DNA of 64,000 nt. Source: Micromonospora musae. Lineage in GTDB: Bacteria > Actinomycetota > Actinomycetes > Mycobacteriales > Micromonosporaceae. How positions within the stretch are numbered: position 1 is the first letter of the stretch; each line of letters starts with the position of its first letter. Made by a program: the position numbers and the translations under genes. Positions 9,106-17,279 of this stretch are shown here, one piece after another. The stretch spans positions 62,001 to 126,000 of the forward strand of contig NZ_RAZT01000004.1 in the NCBI RefSeq assembly GCF_003626635.1, written 5' to 3'. The notes beneath the pieces are model-generated. The model was given only the letters and a program-made list of their open reading frames with translations, did not search any database and was not told where the DNA came from.

Positions 9106-9933
9106 CTGACCCCTCCCGGTGTGGTTACTGGATCTTAGTTGGCCACCCCGGCAATTGGGGGCCAGCGAGTGTAGCCGGTGACAGCAGTGTCTCGGGCTCG
9201 GGGCACACATGGGGCGCAAGACAGCGTGAAACGTCGGCAACCAGCGACCAATGGTGTGAGCCACGGACAGGCCGTGACCAGGATGCAGAGCAGCTTGATG
9301 CAGGTCAGGCCAAGGCGGCGCTCAGTTCCGCTTCAACGTCTGATTCTCGGGCTGGGTGACCAACTGGGTGACGGCCGGGGCGGCCGACACCGGACGCCCA
9401 CGGACGTCCACGGACGATGGGAGACTGTTCAGGCGGCTCACCCCGGCTACTCGCCCAGCTCATCGACGATTGACCATCCTTTCGGGACGAAGAGGTCAAT
9501 CAGCCCGAAGCGTTCACGTTACTGCTTGCCGCCCCACCACACGGCCAGCAGTCCCACGAGCCCTACGAGGACGACGCAGCCAAGCCCGACGCAAATGAGC
9601 AGAGCGGCGGCGGCAAGAGGCCCAAGTTCCACCCCCGGACACTAGGCGGCTGGCAAGCCTGTGCCCGAACGGTGCCCGATGCAGTGGTTAACAGGGGCAT
9701 GGGCCGACGTGGCAGATCTATGCAAGTCGACGTTGCGTAGCGTTTTTCGGTCAGACAGTTACCGAGGGTGCGGATCAACGCGCGTCCCAAGCTGACAGTC
9801 TGGGAGCCACCCCATCTCCCGGGTGCCCGACTCCCCGCTGGGTAGCCGGTCGAAGCAAATTGTGTGCCGCTAGCGTGCCATTGGGGAGAGCAGTGGGGGA
9901 AGCCGACGGCGGACATCGACACAAGGCGAGTAC
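9106..9933. other. 828-nt gap holding repeat material only
   Basis: No intact gene is supported. It holds diverged repeat A copy 2 (9355-9500) and dispersed repeat B copy 2 (about 9768-9803). The region looks like decayed coding sequence. Confidence 0.4.
9355..9500. repeat. Diverged repeat A, copy 2
   Basis: Counterpart of 6722-6850. In one minus-strand frame it still reads LFVPKGWSIVDELGE before stops appear, which suggests a duplicated and decayed gene end. Confidence 0.45.
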
Positions 9934-10344
9934 ATGAATAAGGGAAAGACCGTGCTTGTGGCCGCTGGCCTTCTGGCAGCGCTGTTGCCAGGTGCCCTTG
10001 CCTGGCGGGCACTGTGGCCGGTCCGCATCGACACTCTGTGCGGGGTCTTCCAGTCCCGCCAGGGTGGGGTCATCCAGATCACGCCAGATCACGCCTTCAC
10101 GGTGTCTGAGGCCCTGTTCGGGCCCAACGCGGACGGGTCTACGGACACGATTTCCGGTAGCGGCCAACTTGGTCCGGACGACCTCGCACCTGATGGTCAG
10201 GTAGTTCTGCGGATGAAGGATGCAAGAGCACAACTTGAATTGAACACTCAGCGCAGATGGCGGGGTGAGGTGAGCTTGTGGCAGTGGGCCGACGACCCGG
10301 GCACTGGTGAACGCGAAACCTTTGTCCAGAAGTCTGCCTGCTAG
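9934..10344 (+). CDS. Membrane-anchored or secreted hypothetical protein
   Basis: 136 residues from ATG 9934. An N-terminal Lys plus hydrophobic stretch (VLVAAGLLAALLPGALAW) is a signal peptide or anchor. The rest is a small extracytoplasmic domain (LCGVFQSRQGGVIQITPDHA; LNTQRRWRGEVSLWQW). There are two cysteines, at about 36 and at the C-terminus. No family recognised; no co-directional neighbour. Confidence 0.6.
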   Translation: MNKGKTVLVAAGLLAALLPGALAWRALWPVRIDTLCGVFQSRQGGVIQITPDHAFTVSEALFGPNADGSTDTISGSGQLGPDDLAPDGQVVLRMKDARAQLELNTQRRWRGEVSLWQWADDPGTGERETFVQKSAC

Positions 10345-10530
10345 GCGCGGACGGGTCCGCCTTCAGTCCGTAAGAGGTCACGGAGGGTGGGGGAGCGGTG
10401 AGAGATGACGGAAGGCATTTCCGCTGCTCGGCCACCATGTGTCCAGATCGGCAGGGCGGGCAGTTGATCTCGTAATGCGTAGGTCGGGGAGGCTGCACGG
10501 TCTACGACTGCCCGGCGGGGAGATTCCCTC

Positions 10531-10965
10531 TCATCGAGCCAGAAACCGCAGGATGGCGTCCCGAAGCAGTCGGTCCGGGTCGCGAGGCCTGAGGTCAGGA
10601 TCGGAGAAGGGATGGCCGGCAACGAGCTCAGCCAGAGACGACGCCAGTCGCTTCCGTTCCGCTCGTAGGCTCGACCATGCCGAGTCGGGTAGCCGCAGCA
10701 CGTTGGAGAGCAGGTCGCCCGGGTAGTAGTCGCCCTCGGCCAAGGGATCTCGGAGCAGGACCTGAACTGCGAGGGGCAACAAAGCCGGCACGCCAATCTC
10801 TTGACCCAGCATGATGCGCAGGTCTTCGACCGTGAACTCAGCCAACGGCTTGCGTCGCAGCTGCGTACAGAGTGTCACGAGAGCCGAGGCGTCCGAGCCG
10901 GGGTCCGGCCAAACGTTCCGCTCAAGCTGCTCGATGGTCGTCACTGCGGTCAGGATAGTCCGCAT
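10531..10965 (-). CDS. CdiI-type contact-dependent inhibition immunity protein
   Basis: 144 residues from ATG 10965. The sequence follows the CdiI-type immunity family closely: CTQLRRKPLAEFTVEDLRIM, LGQEIGVPALLPLAVQVLL and DPLAEGDYYPGDLLSNVLRL. Members of this family are cytoplasmic proteins that neutralise a cognate toxin domain delivered by neighbouring cells. No toxin or rhs/cdiA gene accompanies it, so it is an orphan immunity gene. The in-frame region upstream of 10965 is not protein-like. Confidence 0.8.
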   Translation of the reverse strand: MRTILTAVTTIEQLERNVWPDPGSDASALVTLCTQLRRKPLAEFTVEDLRIMLGQEIGVPALLPLAVQVLLRDPLAEGDYYPGDLLSNVLRLPDSAWSSLRAERKRLASSLAELVAGHPFSDPDLRPRDPDRLLRDAILRFLAR

Positions 10966-11225
10966 GGCAACTCTCGGTCGCGATGAGGTTGGCGGACCAT
11001 CCACGAGTCGGTAGCCACACGGCCCAGCGGGCGAGAGCGGGCACGAGGCGTAATCAGATTGGCCGCTAGCAGCAGGCGTTCCGGGCATCACGACCGGCCG
11101 CGGTGCCCTCCCAAACTGGCGGTCCTGCGGAGCAACGGAAACCAAGCCCCGCCCGCTGCGGTATGCAGGGTCTACTCCGCGACGAAGATGCCCACGCCAT
11201 CTTCCAGGCAACACAGCTACTCACG

Positions 11226-11262
11226 GTGCGAATCAACCTGATTCCGAAGCTGACAGTACGCT
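11226..11262. repeat. Dispersed repeat B, copy 3
   Basis: Contains 'gaatcaacctgatt' followed by 'ccgaagctgacagt', matching copies at 8340-8376 and about 9768-9803. It lies just upstream of the membrane protein gene at 11307. Confidence 0.5.
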
Positions 11263-11306
11263 CCGACAGCGACTTACAGCTTCTCGCTGGTTTGATTGAG
11301 GTGCGC

Positions 11307-11669
11307 GTGTCAGAGCCGTTCGGTGCTTTAGAGCCGCGCGAGTCCAGCCGCGGCCGGCGACTGGTCCTGGCTGGCATTGGTCTGGCTGTCCTGGGGCATC
11401 TGCTGGCTCTCGTCGCTGTCGTGGGCGCTGCACGATCAGCCGGAGGCGGTCGGGGCAGCGATGTCGACTTGGAGGCCGGCGGTCGCTTCGGCGTCGCTTA
11501 TGCAGTGCTGTGTACGTACCTCGGCACGCAGACAGTCCTGTTGGCTGGCGTGGTCATCGCGTCCGCATACGGGGGCCAACGGTTGAAGGTAGGGCTGATC
11601 GCAGGCTGGGGTGGTGGCTTGGTGTTGACCGTCGGCGTTGTTGTCGCCTGGTTTGTACTCGGTGCGTAG
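11307..11669 (+). CDS. Small membrane protein, three hydrophobic segments
   Basis: 120 residues from GTG 11307, chosen because GAGG lies 5 nt upstream. There are three predicted transmembrane segments (LVLAGIGLAVLGHLLALVAV; YAVLCTYLGTQTVLLAGVVI; VGLIAGWGGGLVLTVGVVVA). Function unknown. Confidence 0.55.
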   Translation: MSEPFGALEPRESSRGRRLVLAGIGLAVLGHLLALVAVVGAARSAGGGRGSDVDLEAGGRFGVAYAVLCTYLGTQTVLLAGVVIASAYGGQRLKVGLIAGWGGGLVLTVGVVVAWFVLGA

Positions 11670-11776
11670 CCGTCGACAGCAACGAACCTGGACGCCCGCA
11701 GCCAGCGCCACCCGCAGCCGGAAGGTCCTTCGAGGTCATGGATGCGAACGGACGCCGCTGGACGACGCGTCTAGAA

Positions 11777-11818
11777 CTTGTAAGCGAGAGGTCGCCGGTT
11801 CGATCCCGGCCGGGGGCT
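11777..11818 (+). other. 3' half of a tRNA-Thr(UGU)-like gene, possible att site
   Basis: Sequence from a CTTGTAA anticodon loop through a perfect T-arm (GCCGG-TTCGATC-CCGGC) to the acceptor strand CGGGGGC is intact. The 5' half that should pair with it is missing. This is the classic scar of an element that integrated in the 3' end of a tRNA gene. It resembles the 3' halves of the Thr tRNAs at 16307 and 17207. Confidence 0.6.
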
Positions 11819-12048
11819 CCGATTCCACCAGGCGAATCCCGGCGGGCGTCGCCGCGAGTGAGCGGGTCGACAGCAATGCGGTTCATGACAGCCGTCCGTC
11901 GAGCTGTCGAGCGCCTGACGCATCGCGTCAAGGTCGACGTTCGACCGACGGAGCCCGACCAGCTCACCTCGTCGAAGACCGATCGTGTTCAAGGTGGCCC
12001 TTGACAGGCCGTGAGTCCGCCGACGGAAGCGGATTGGCCGGCTGCCTG

Positions 12049-12119
12049 CCGTGTCGGGTCTCAGGACCTCCGTGACAACCCGGTCGGGATGTGGGTGACA
12101 CGTCCGGCTAGACGATCTT
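12049..12119. repeat. Repeat C, copy 1 (IS-end-like)
   Basis: About 70 bp shared with 13467-13543 in the same orientation, including 'tctcaggacctccgtgaca' and 'gtccggctagacgatcttg'. Such sequences are typical of insertion-sequence termini. Confidence 0.65.
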
Positions 12120-12126
12120 GTAATGA

Positions 12127-12618
12127 TCAGTCCCACCAAAGAGCAATCGCGAGCCGTTGCCGAGCGGCGTACAGGTAGAAGTCACGCACCGCGGCGAGGT
12201 GGTGGTGCAGGTATGCCCGCGGGTGTCCGTCGAACCTGGGCATTCTGAGGGTCGCCAATGCGGCCGCAGCCTCGAGAGGCACTGCGGCCAGTGCCACTCC
12301 CGGATCCATGTTGCCGAGCAACTTCGCGACGTCAGCGACGGCGTCAGGTTCGAGCGCCGTTACTGGGTGCTCCTCGCGGTAAGCCGGATTGATCTCCGCA
12401 TCGCCCGTAAACGCCCGTCGCAAGGTAGTGAGGCTTGCACGGGTGACGTGGCTGATTTCGCAGGCCCGCAGGATGGGAGCCGGGGACCAGTCGAGGTCCA
12501 GGTGGTCGGACGAAGGGATCAGCTCAAACGAGCAGAGGTTGTCCAACTCCTCAGCCGACCTGCGGCACGCGGCAAGCTGGTCCGCAGAGAGTCGTGCCAG
12601 TTGCTGCGTTACGGCCAC
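12127..12618 (-). CDS. DUF1877 (YfbM-like) family protein
   Basis: 163 residues from ATG 12618. Family features as I know them are visible: LDLDWSPAPILRAC near residue 40 and the C-terminal AVRDFYLYAARQRLAIALWW. Length is normal for DUF1877. These are small soluble proteins of unknown function, frequent among immunity-type genes. The gene lies between the two copies of repeat C (12049-12119 and 13467-13543). Confidence 0.75.
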   Translation of the reverse strand: MAVTQQLARLSADQLAACRRSAEELDNLCSFELIPSSDHLDLDWSPAPILRACEISHVTRASLTTLRRAFTGDAEINPAYREEHPVTALEPDAVADVAKLLGNMDPGVALAAVPLEAAAALATLRMPRFDGHPRAYLHHHLAAVRDFYLYAARQRLAIALWWD

Positions 12619-12894
12619 GGACGAAGTGTCTCAGGCCCGAACCCGCAGGTGTGCCCCGGCTTGATCGAAGCGACCGCCGGGCGCAGCGGGCCATCCCCGC
12701 TCGCAGCAGGCGCATCGGCCGGAAGGTGTAGCGCAGGTCTTGATACCGAGCTGCCACAGATCCCGAGACCCGACAGCCGGTTGCCGGCCTGTCTAGTCCC
12801 ACCACATGGTTGACGAATCCGTCCCAGGACGTGCTTGACGTCTAGATTTTGGGTCCTGGGCTTGCGGCCACGGCAACCAACCAGAGGAGCAGGC

Positions 12895-13365
12895 ATGGGC
12901 TACACGCTTGAGGCGGTCATCGCCTCCTCGAGTCTCTTACGAGTGGCGGTGCAGGCTCAGCCAACCGCCGTGGTTGTCGGCCTACCGCAGCCCCTGGCGA
13001 TCGTGCCGATCACGGACGGGCTTTTCGATGCGGTCACCACCACGACGTCCGACCGGTCGCTGGGATTCTGGAAGCTTCCTGGCGGGTTCGATCGCGTGCT
13101 GGCGGACTGGTCGTCCACCGGCCCGGTCAGCTACGTCGAGGCGGAGTTCTTCGGCGGCGTCGGTAGACAGCGGGCAGCGCTATGGGTGAACGGAGAACTG
13201 ACGGTTGGGCCTCTGTCGGTCGAGGAGGGCCAGCCGTTCGCGGAGGCCGGAAGTCCGATCTCGCAGGTCCTGAGAGAGCTCGGCGTTGATCGGGCTGGCT
13301 ACCGCGACGAGTTTGAGGCGGTCGGCCTGACGCGCCGCCGAGACAAGGCGGACTGGCTGCCGTAG
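12895..13365 (+). CDS. Hypothetical protein
   Basis: 156 residues from ATG 12895 with a good ribosome site (GAGGAG, 6-7 nt upstream). Soluble, mixed alpha/beta, no membrane segment (SLGFWKLPGGFDRVLADW; VSYVEAEFFGGVGRQRAALW). No family recognised. It is convergent with nothing nearby; repeat C copy 2 follows 100 nt downstream. Confidence 0.6.
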   Translation: MGYTLEAVIASSSLLRVAVQAQPTAVVVGLPQPLAIVPITDGLFDAVTTTTSDRSLGFWKLPGGFDRVLADWSSTGPVSYVEAEFFGGVGRQRAALWVNGELTVGPLSVEEGQPFAEAGSPISQVLRELGVDRAGYRDEFEAVGLTRRRDKADWLP

Positions 13366-13393
13366 TCAGGACCGCTGATACCGAACGCGAAGT

Positions 13394-13453
13394 AGATCAT
13401 GTCAAGCATTTGGTGGGACGCGAGTGTCAAGCTTGTCCCGTGACGAGACAAGG
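13394..13453. repeat. Repeat D, copy 1 (inverted partner at 21280-21337)
   Basis: Starts 'gatcatgtcaagcatttgg' and continues 'tgggacgcgagtgtcaagc', then 'tgtcccgtgac'. The reverse complement of 21280-21337 is nearly identical. It looks like one end of an insertion sequence. Confidence 0.65.
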
Positions 13454-13466
13454 CGACTGCCGGCCG

Positions 13467-13543
13467 TGTTGGGTCTCAGGACCTCCGTGACAGATCAGTC
13501 TCGGGACGTGTGTGACACGTCCGGCTAGACGATCTTGGGTTGA
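13467..13543. repeat. Repeat C, copy 2 (IS-end-like)
   Basis: Direct copy of 12049-12119, contiguous with repeat D, so 13394-13543 may be one decayed IS terminus. Confidence 0.65.
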
Positions 13544-13568
13544 AGGGTAGCGCTTGCGTGTGCCCTGG

Positions 13569-14039
13569 CTAGTCGGGGTTCGCAAGAACCTCGATGTGGA
13601 TCGGCTCTTGACTGTTGAGGTAGAGGACGTAACCCGCTTCTTGATCCTCGATCGCGTCGACAGGAACGACCTCAAGCGCGTAGTCCGGCCGGGGTAGGAA
13701 TCCGAAGTCGGCGGGAGGGTCGAACCTCTCGATGGAGGTAACCCGCACCTCCGTCGGTGGGATGCCGACGAAGCAAGGGTCACCGGCCTGGAGTTCTGAG
13801 GCGTCAGGCTCCAGGCGCCAGGGTGTGTTGAGCCAGCCGTACGCGTCAGGGTCACGAGGAAAGCCCACGGTGCCGTCCCATGAGTTGGTTGACTCGGGGT
13901 CGGCTTCCCACCATGGCCAGTCGATGAGCAGGCGCTGGGGCGTGGTCCTGACGATCCGCGCGTCGACCGCCTCGGCTGAGATCATGAGCAGGTCGCCGAC
14001 GGTGTAGCCGAGTGCCTTCGTCAACCTGGTGCTATCCAT
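13569..14039 (-). CDS. Hypothetical protein
   Basis: 156 residues from ATG 14039. Soluble, acidic, Trp-rich (LLIDWPWWEADPESTNSW; AYGWLNTPWRLEPDASELQ), ending in a strand-rich tail (YVLYLNSQEPIHIEVLA). No family recognised; it resembles other small immunity-type genes of the region. Confidence 0.55.
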   Translation of the reverse strand: MDSTRLTKALGYTVGDLLMISAEAVDARIVRTTPQRLLIDWPWWEADPESTNSWDGTVGFPRDPDAYGWLNTPWRLEPDASELQAGDPCFVGIPPTEVRVTSIERFDPPADFGFLPRPDYALEVVPVDAIEDQEAGYVLYLNSQEPIHIEVLANPD

Positions 14040-14099
14040 GGTCTGATCTGCCGGCTTCGTTGCTCCAGTTCATGAGCGACAAAGCTAGGAATGGCACCG

Positions 14100-14290
14100 C
14101 CAGGCGTCAAGCTTCACCCCGGTGCTGCGGACTTTGAGCCGGGCGATCGGCTTGGTGGTGGCGCGGGCGACCTCGGTGACGAGTTAGTCGCGGTTGTGGA
14201 CGCGGAAGGTGGTGTCGGCGGCTTCGACGGTGAGGGTCGCTCCGGCGTGCCCCTGGGGATGCCGCCCAGACGGCGGCTTCCTCGACGACG
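14100..14290 (-). pseudogene. IS481-type transposase C-terminal remnant
   Basis: The minus strand reads HAGATLTVEAADTTFRVHNR, then a stop, then LVTEVARATTKPIARLKVR. This is the characteristic end of IS481-family transposases (target sequence normally ends in TTTKPIARFKVRKP). The internal stop and the lack of any catalytic DDE region show it is a fragment. Confidence 0.6.
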
Positions 14291-14431
14291 TCACTGCCCC
14301 CGGCTGCTGCGGCGCGCCGGCGTGATCGGGCCAAGACCGTGCCGGCCAGCCAGGACGTCGCTCACGCTCGCTCGGCCATCAAGTCCTCGTCGAACCCTTC
14401 CAGCTCCAACGCCCGCCTCGCGACCGCACGA

Positions 14432-14683
14432 CTAAACCCGCCCCAAGCCGGCGTATTGAGTGTTGTACGCGGTTCTCCAGGTCGAATCGCGCGGGACCAC
14501 GCGATACAAGACCTGACCCTCGCCTACCCCGAGGGTCAGGTCGTCGCCGTAGAGCTCGTGCGAGGTGACCGGCATGACCAGGGCACCACGAGGAAGCCCG
14601 GTGGCAGAGCTCACCTGGTTGCCCGTCGCGTACGCCTCGTCCTCGTCGGACGTCCACCTCAACGACTGACCGGCCGTCGCCAC
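14432..14683 (-). CDS. Short hypothetical frame, doubtful
   Basis: 83 residues that read like protein in the centre (QVSSATGLPRGALVMPVTSH, LYGDDLTLGVGEGQVLYRVV). No ribosome site or family. It may be a fragment of a phage- or toxin-type gene. The flanks at 14291-14431 and 14684-14988 hold nothing I can name. Confidence 0.3.
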   Translation of the reverse strand: MATAGQSLRWTSDEDEAYATGNQVSSATGLPRGALVMPVTSHELYGDDLTLGVGEGQVLYRVVPRDSTWRTAYNTQYAGLGRV

Positions 14684-14988
14684 AAGGTACGCGAATGTGG
14701 CTTCGGAATATCCATTGCCAATCGCGGACGCCGCCCTTACCTTGAAATGGCAAGGTCATCCGGACCAACCCGAGGAGTTCCCGGTGTTGCAATACGCCTC
14801 CACCGAAACCACGCGGTTCATGCCGCGCGGCGGTGTCGTGCTGCCCTCGATCGGGCGAGCCCACGACCTCTGCGCACGCGAGCAGAACTGGGAGCCGGGG
14901 CGGCGGCACGAATAGCGTCAGCGCAAGCTGCGAAAGCCGCCCACCCCGACAGGGATAGGGCGGCTTCTTCGTTACCGAACAACTTCAT

Positions 14989-15061
14989 AGGGGCGTAGCT
15001 CAACTGGTAGAGCACCGGTCTCCAAAACCGAAGGTTGCAGGTTCGAATCCTGTCGCCCCTG
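14989..15061 (+). tRNA. tRNA-Trp (CCA)
   Basis: 73 nt. Acceptor AGGGGCG/CGCCCCT, anticodon loop CTCCAAA, T-loop TTCGAAT. First tRNA of the array. Confidence 0.9.
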
Positions 15062-15170
15062 CTTCTCGTCCCGGCTTTGGCCGGGGACGTTGTCGATTCT
15101 CAACTCCACAGTGGATGGCATAAGCAAGACCCCGGCCGGCGCCAGCACGGGCCGGCCGGGGGCAACACCC

Positions 15171-15244
15171 TCCGGGACGAGGGAGACGGCAACCCGCCTG
15201 CTTTGGGAGCAGGAGACACGGGGTTCGACACCCCGGTCCCGGAC
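15171..15244 (+). tRNA. tRNA-Pro (TGG)
   Basis: Acceptor TCCGGGA/TCCCGGA, anticodon loop TTTGGGA on a perfect CCTGC/GCAGG stem. The D-arm is atypical (no TAGCTCAG-type phrase). Confidence 0.75.
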
Positions 15245-15247
15245 CAT

Positions 15248-15320
15248 GGGGATGTAGCTCAGCTGGTAGAGCGTCGGCGTGGCACGCCGAAGGCCAGGGG
15301 TTCGAGTCCCCTCTTCTCCA
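15248..15320 (+). tRNA. tRNA-Ala (GGC)
   Basis: Anticodon loop GTGGCAC on a TCGGC/GCCGA stem. T-arm AGGGG-TTCGAGT-CCCCT. The acceptor stem GGGGATG/CTTCTCC is imperfect. Confidence 0.8.
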
Positions 15321-15329
15321 CGTACCGAC

Positions 15330-15401
15330 GCCCTCCTGGCGTAACTGGTAGCGCACGGGAGTGAAGTCCCCGAGGACTCCGTTCAAGTCGGGGGGAGGGC
15401 A
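15330..15401 (+). tRNA. tRNA-Phe (GAA), probable
   Basis: Acceptor GCCCTCC/GGAGGGC is perfect. The loop GTGAAGT gives GAA after T33. The anticodon stem has one A-C mismatch next to the loop, and the T-loop is TTCAAGT. Confidence 0.7.
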
Positions 15402-15448
15402 CGTTGGCGGGTTCGTGGGCGCGCGACCACGATTCCCGCCGGCTCCAT

Positions 15449-15521
15449 GGGTCGTTGGAGCAATTGGAAGCTCGCCGCGTTCTCAGCGCGGAGGTTGCGG
15501 GTTCGAACCCCGTACGGCCTA
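15449..15521 (+). tRNA. tRNA-Glu (CTC)
   Basis: Anticodon loop TTCTCAG on a perfect CCGCG/CGCGG stem; T-loop TTCGAAC. The spacer 15402-15448 before it may contain a decayed tRNA end. Confidence 0.85.
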
Positions 15522-15535
15522 CGCACGAATGCCAT

Positions 15536-15608
15536 GCGGTCGTGGTCAACTCGGCGGACACGTCGGTCTTCCAAACCGAAGAAGCGGGGTCGGTGCCCGC
15601 CGGCCGCT
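15536..15608 (+). tRNA. tRNA-Gly (TCC)
   Basis: Anticodon loop CTTCCAA on a TCGGT/ACCGA stem; acceptor GCGGTCG/CGGCCGC. The T-loop is unusual (TCGGTGC in place of TTCGANT). The antisense Lsr2 frame overlaps most of it. Confidence 0.7.
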
Positions 15609-16112
15609 CAACCGTTCCGGGGTGCTCTGCTGGCAGGGGCGACGGGACTTTGGATCCCGGTACAGACGCAGGTTCGATTCCTGCTCCCGGAGCTCACGCG
15701 CCAGCGGAGAACGTCGCCGCTGGTACCGCTCGTTCGGCATTTCTTTGGTCGTGCCAGCAGGGGCCCGCTGCCGGTTGTTGTACGCGTCTTCAACGGCCGC
15801 CGGGATACGCCCTCGGTCGGTCACCGGCTGGCCAACCACCTTTTCGTTGGCTGCCCACCACTCGCGGATCAGCCAGCGACGTTCCCGCTTCGCGGAGGCC
15901 GACTCAACCGGCTCACTGACGGTACGCCCCACCGCGGTCCGGATCCGCCGGCCGGCAGCCATGAACGGCTCCAGCTTTCGCTGCAGAGCCGTCGCGCTCT
16001 TGTCCGCCAGGTCGACTTGGTACTCGACGCCGTCGAGGCTGAACCGCACCTCCCGGGCACCAGAATCTCCGGTCAGGTCGTCCGTGATCTCCACGATGGT
16101 GCGGAGCGCCAC
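15546..16112 (-). CDS. lsr2: Lsr2-like nucleoid protein
   Basis: 188 residues from GTG 16112, with a very strong GGGGAGGG ribosome site 3 nt upstream. The N-terminal dimerisation domain reads LDGVEYQVDLADKSATALQR (about 26-45) and FMAAGRRIRTAVGRT. The DNA-binding part reads REWWAANEKVVGQPVTDRGR followed by IPAAVEDAYNN; the usual family form is a helix plus an RGR minor-groove hook, and here DRGR takes that place. Lsr2 silences AT-rich foreign DNA. The normal Lsr2 ends at about this point (110-120 residues). The extra tail of about 60 residues is translated antisense to the Gly(TCC) and Gln(TTG) tRNA genes and may not be functional. It is the only minus-strand gene in the tRNA array. Confidence 0.8.
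   Translation of the reverse strand: MALRTIVEITDDLTGDSGAREVRFSLDGVEYQVDLADKSATALQRKLEPFMAAGRRIRTAVGRTVSEPVESASAKRERRWLIREWWAANEKVVGQPVTDRGRIPAAVEDAYNNRQRAPAGTTKEMPNERYQRRRSPLARELREQESNLRLYRDPKSRRPCQQSTPERLSGRRAPTPLLRFGRPTCPPS
15616..15692 (+). tRNA. tRNA-Gln (TTG)
   Basis: 77 nt. Acceptor TCCGGGG/TCCCGGA, anticodon loop CTTTGGA on CGGGA/TCCCG, T-loop TTCGATT. Entirely antisense to the 3' part of the Lsr2-like frame. Confidence 0.85.
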
Positions 16113-16225
16113 GGTCCCTCCCCGATCGTCGGCATTAAGCACGTTGGGGCGAGTCACAGGCACGGAACTCCGCCCCGGACCTGAGTCGATCATCAGCGAA
16201 CCGGCTCCGCAACTTGCGGACCCTT

Positions 16226-16301
16226 GCCCCGGTAGCCCAACACGGCAGGAGGCAGCGCCTTCAAAACGCGCACAGTGCGGGTTCGAATCCCGCTCGGGGC
16301 A
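16226..16301 (+). tRNA. tRNA, anticodon probably CAA (Leu), class I shape
   Basis: Acceptor GCCCCGG/TCGGGGC and T-arm GCGGG-TTCGAAT-CCCGC are good. The loop TTCAAAA gives CAA, with a C-C mismatch closing the loop. The variable region is short (5 nt), whereas leucine tRNAs normally have a long arm. A one-base shift would read TCA instead. Confidence 0.65.
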
Positions 16302-16306
16302 CTCAC

Positions 16307-16379
16307 GCCGTCGTAGCTCAGTTGGTAGAGCAGCGCCATGGTAGGGCGCAGGTCGCCGGTTCGATCCCGGCCGACGGCT
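16307..16379 (+). tRNA. tRNA-Thr (GGT)
   Basis: Acceptor GCCGTCG/CGACGGC, anticodon loop ATGGTAG on GCGCC/GGCGC, T-loop TTCGATC. All stems are perfect. Confidence 0.92.
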
Positions 16380-16383
16380 CCAT

Positions 16384-16456
16384 GCGGACGTAGCGCAGTT
16401 GGTAGCGCGGCACCTTGCCAAGGTGCAGGTCGCGGGTTCGGTCCCCGTCGTCCACT
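16384..16456 (+). tRNA. tRNA-Gly (GCC)
   Basis: Anticodon loop TTGCCAA on GCACC/GGTGC, T-loop TTCGGTC. The acceptor GCGGACG/CGTCCAC has one mismatch at position 2. Confidence 0.82.
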
Positions 16457-16492
16457 CTCACGATCATCGGCCACGACAGGAAGGAGGGCCCG

Positions 16493-16936
16493 GTGGACGC
16501 CGTTCTCGTCCTCAACGCCGACCTGGGACCGTTGCACCGGGTCCCGATCAAACACGCGATCCGGATGCTCATGCGTCAGGTCGCCGAGATCCACGAAGCC
16601 GAGCCCGGCCGGCACCTCGGCATCTTCCCGATGCCGAAGGTTCTCCGGCTCGTCCGGTACGTCGTTACCCGGTGGCGCTTCACGAACGGGCCCGCCTGGA
16701 GTAAGAGCGGCGTCCTGCGCCGCGACGGGCAGCGGTGCGGTTACTGCCCCGCGCTGGCGACCACGGTCGACCACATCCTTCCCCGCTCCCGTGGTGGGCC
16801 GAACACCTGGCAGAACACGATTGGCGCCTGCTACGCGTGCAACCAGCGCAAGGCCAACCTCATCCCCGCCGAGGCGGGTATGCAGCTGCTCCGGCAGCCC
16901 ACGGTTCCCACCTGGTCGAGCATGATGCAGCGCTGA
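16493..16936 (+). CDS. HNH endonuclease
   Basis: 147 residues from GTG 16493, with AGGAAGGAGGG directly upstream. The nuclease core is RDGQRCGYC (about 77-85), then TTVDHILPRSRGGPNTWQN, then ACYACNQRK. These give the His-Asn-His residues and two CxxC pairs for the structural zinc. HNH enzymes nick or cut DNA; small free-standing ones act as homing-type or phage packaging-linked nucleases. The N-terminal 70 residues (AIRMLMRQVAEIHEAEPG) resemble the usual N-terminal part of actinobacterial HNH proteins. It sits between tRNA-Gly(GCC) and tRNA-Gln(CTG) on the same strand, so it may be co-transcribed with the array. Confidence 0.88.
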   Translation: MDAVLVLNADLGPLHRVPIKHAIRMLMRQVAEIHEAEPGRHLGIFPMPKVLRLVRYVVTRWRFTNGPAWSKSGVLRRDGQRCGYCPALATTVDHILPRSRGGPNTWQNTIGACYACNQRKANLIPAEAGMQLLRQPTVPTWSSMMQR

Positions 16937-16972
16937 TCACGGCCGGCGGGACCGCGGACCGCCGGCCACCCT

Positions 16973-17045
16973 TCCCGGGTCGTCTAGTCGGGTAAGACGT
17001 CGCACTCTGGATGCGAAGAGCTGGGCTCGAATCCTGGCCCGGGAG
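16973..17045 (+). tRNA. tRNA-Gln (CTG)
   Basis: Acceptor TCCCGGG/CCCGGGA, anticodon loop CTCTGGA on TCGCA/TGCGA. The T-loop CTCGAAT has C at the first position. Confidence 0.88.
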
Positions 17046-17128
17046 CCACGCCAGGGTGCGCAAGCGGGTCGGCACAGGGTGTACCCATCGGCGCCGGCGA
17101 ACCGGAAGGTGACCCTGCCGCGAACATG

Positions 17129-17202
17129 CCCTCGTAGCCCAACGGTAGAGGCACGGTCGTGAGGCGGCCGAGAGGTGGCGCGTTCGAATCGCCCCGAGGG
17201 CA
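17129..17202 (+). tRNA. tRNA-Leu (GAG), class I shape
   Basis: Acceptor GCCCTCG/CGAGGGC, anticodon loop GTGAGGC on CGGTC/GGCCG. The variable arm is short and the T-stem is imperfect, both odd for Leu. Confidence 0.7.
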
Positions 17203-17206
17203 CCAC

Positions 17207-17279
17207 GCCGGCGTAGCTCAGATGGCAGAGCACGCGCCTTGTAAGCGCGAACGCGCCGGTTCGAGTCCGGCCGCCGGCT
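17207..17279 (+). tRNA. tRNA-Thr (TGT)
   Basis: Acceptor GCCGGCG/CGCCGGC, loop CTTGTAA on CGCGC/GCGCG, T-loop TTCGAGT. All stems are perfect. Confidence 0.92.
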
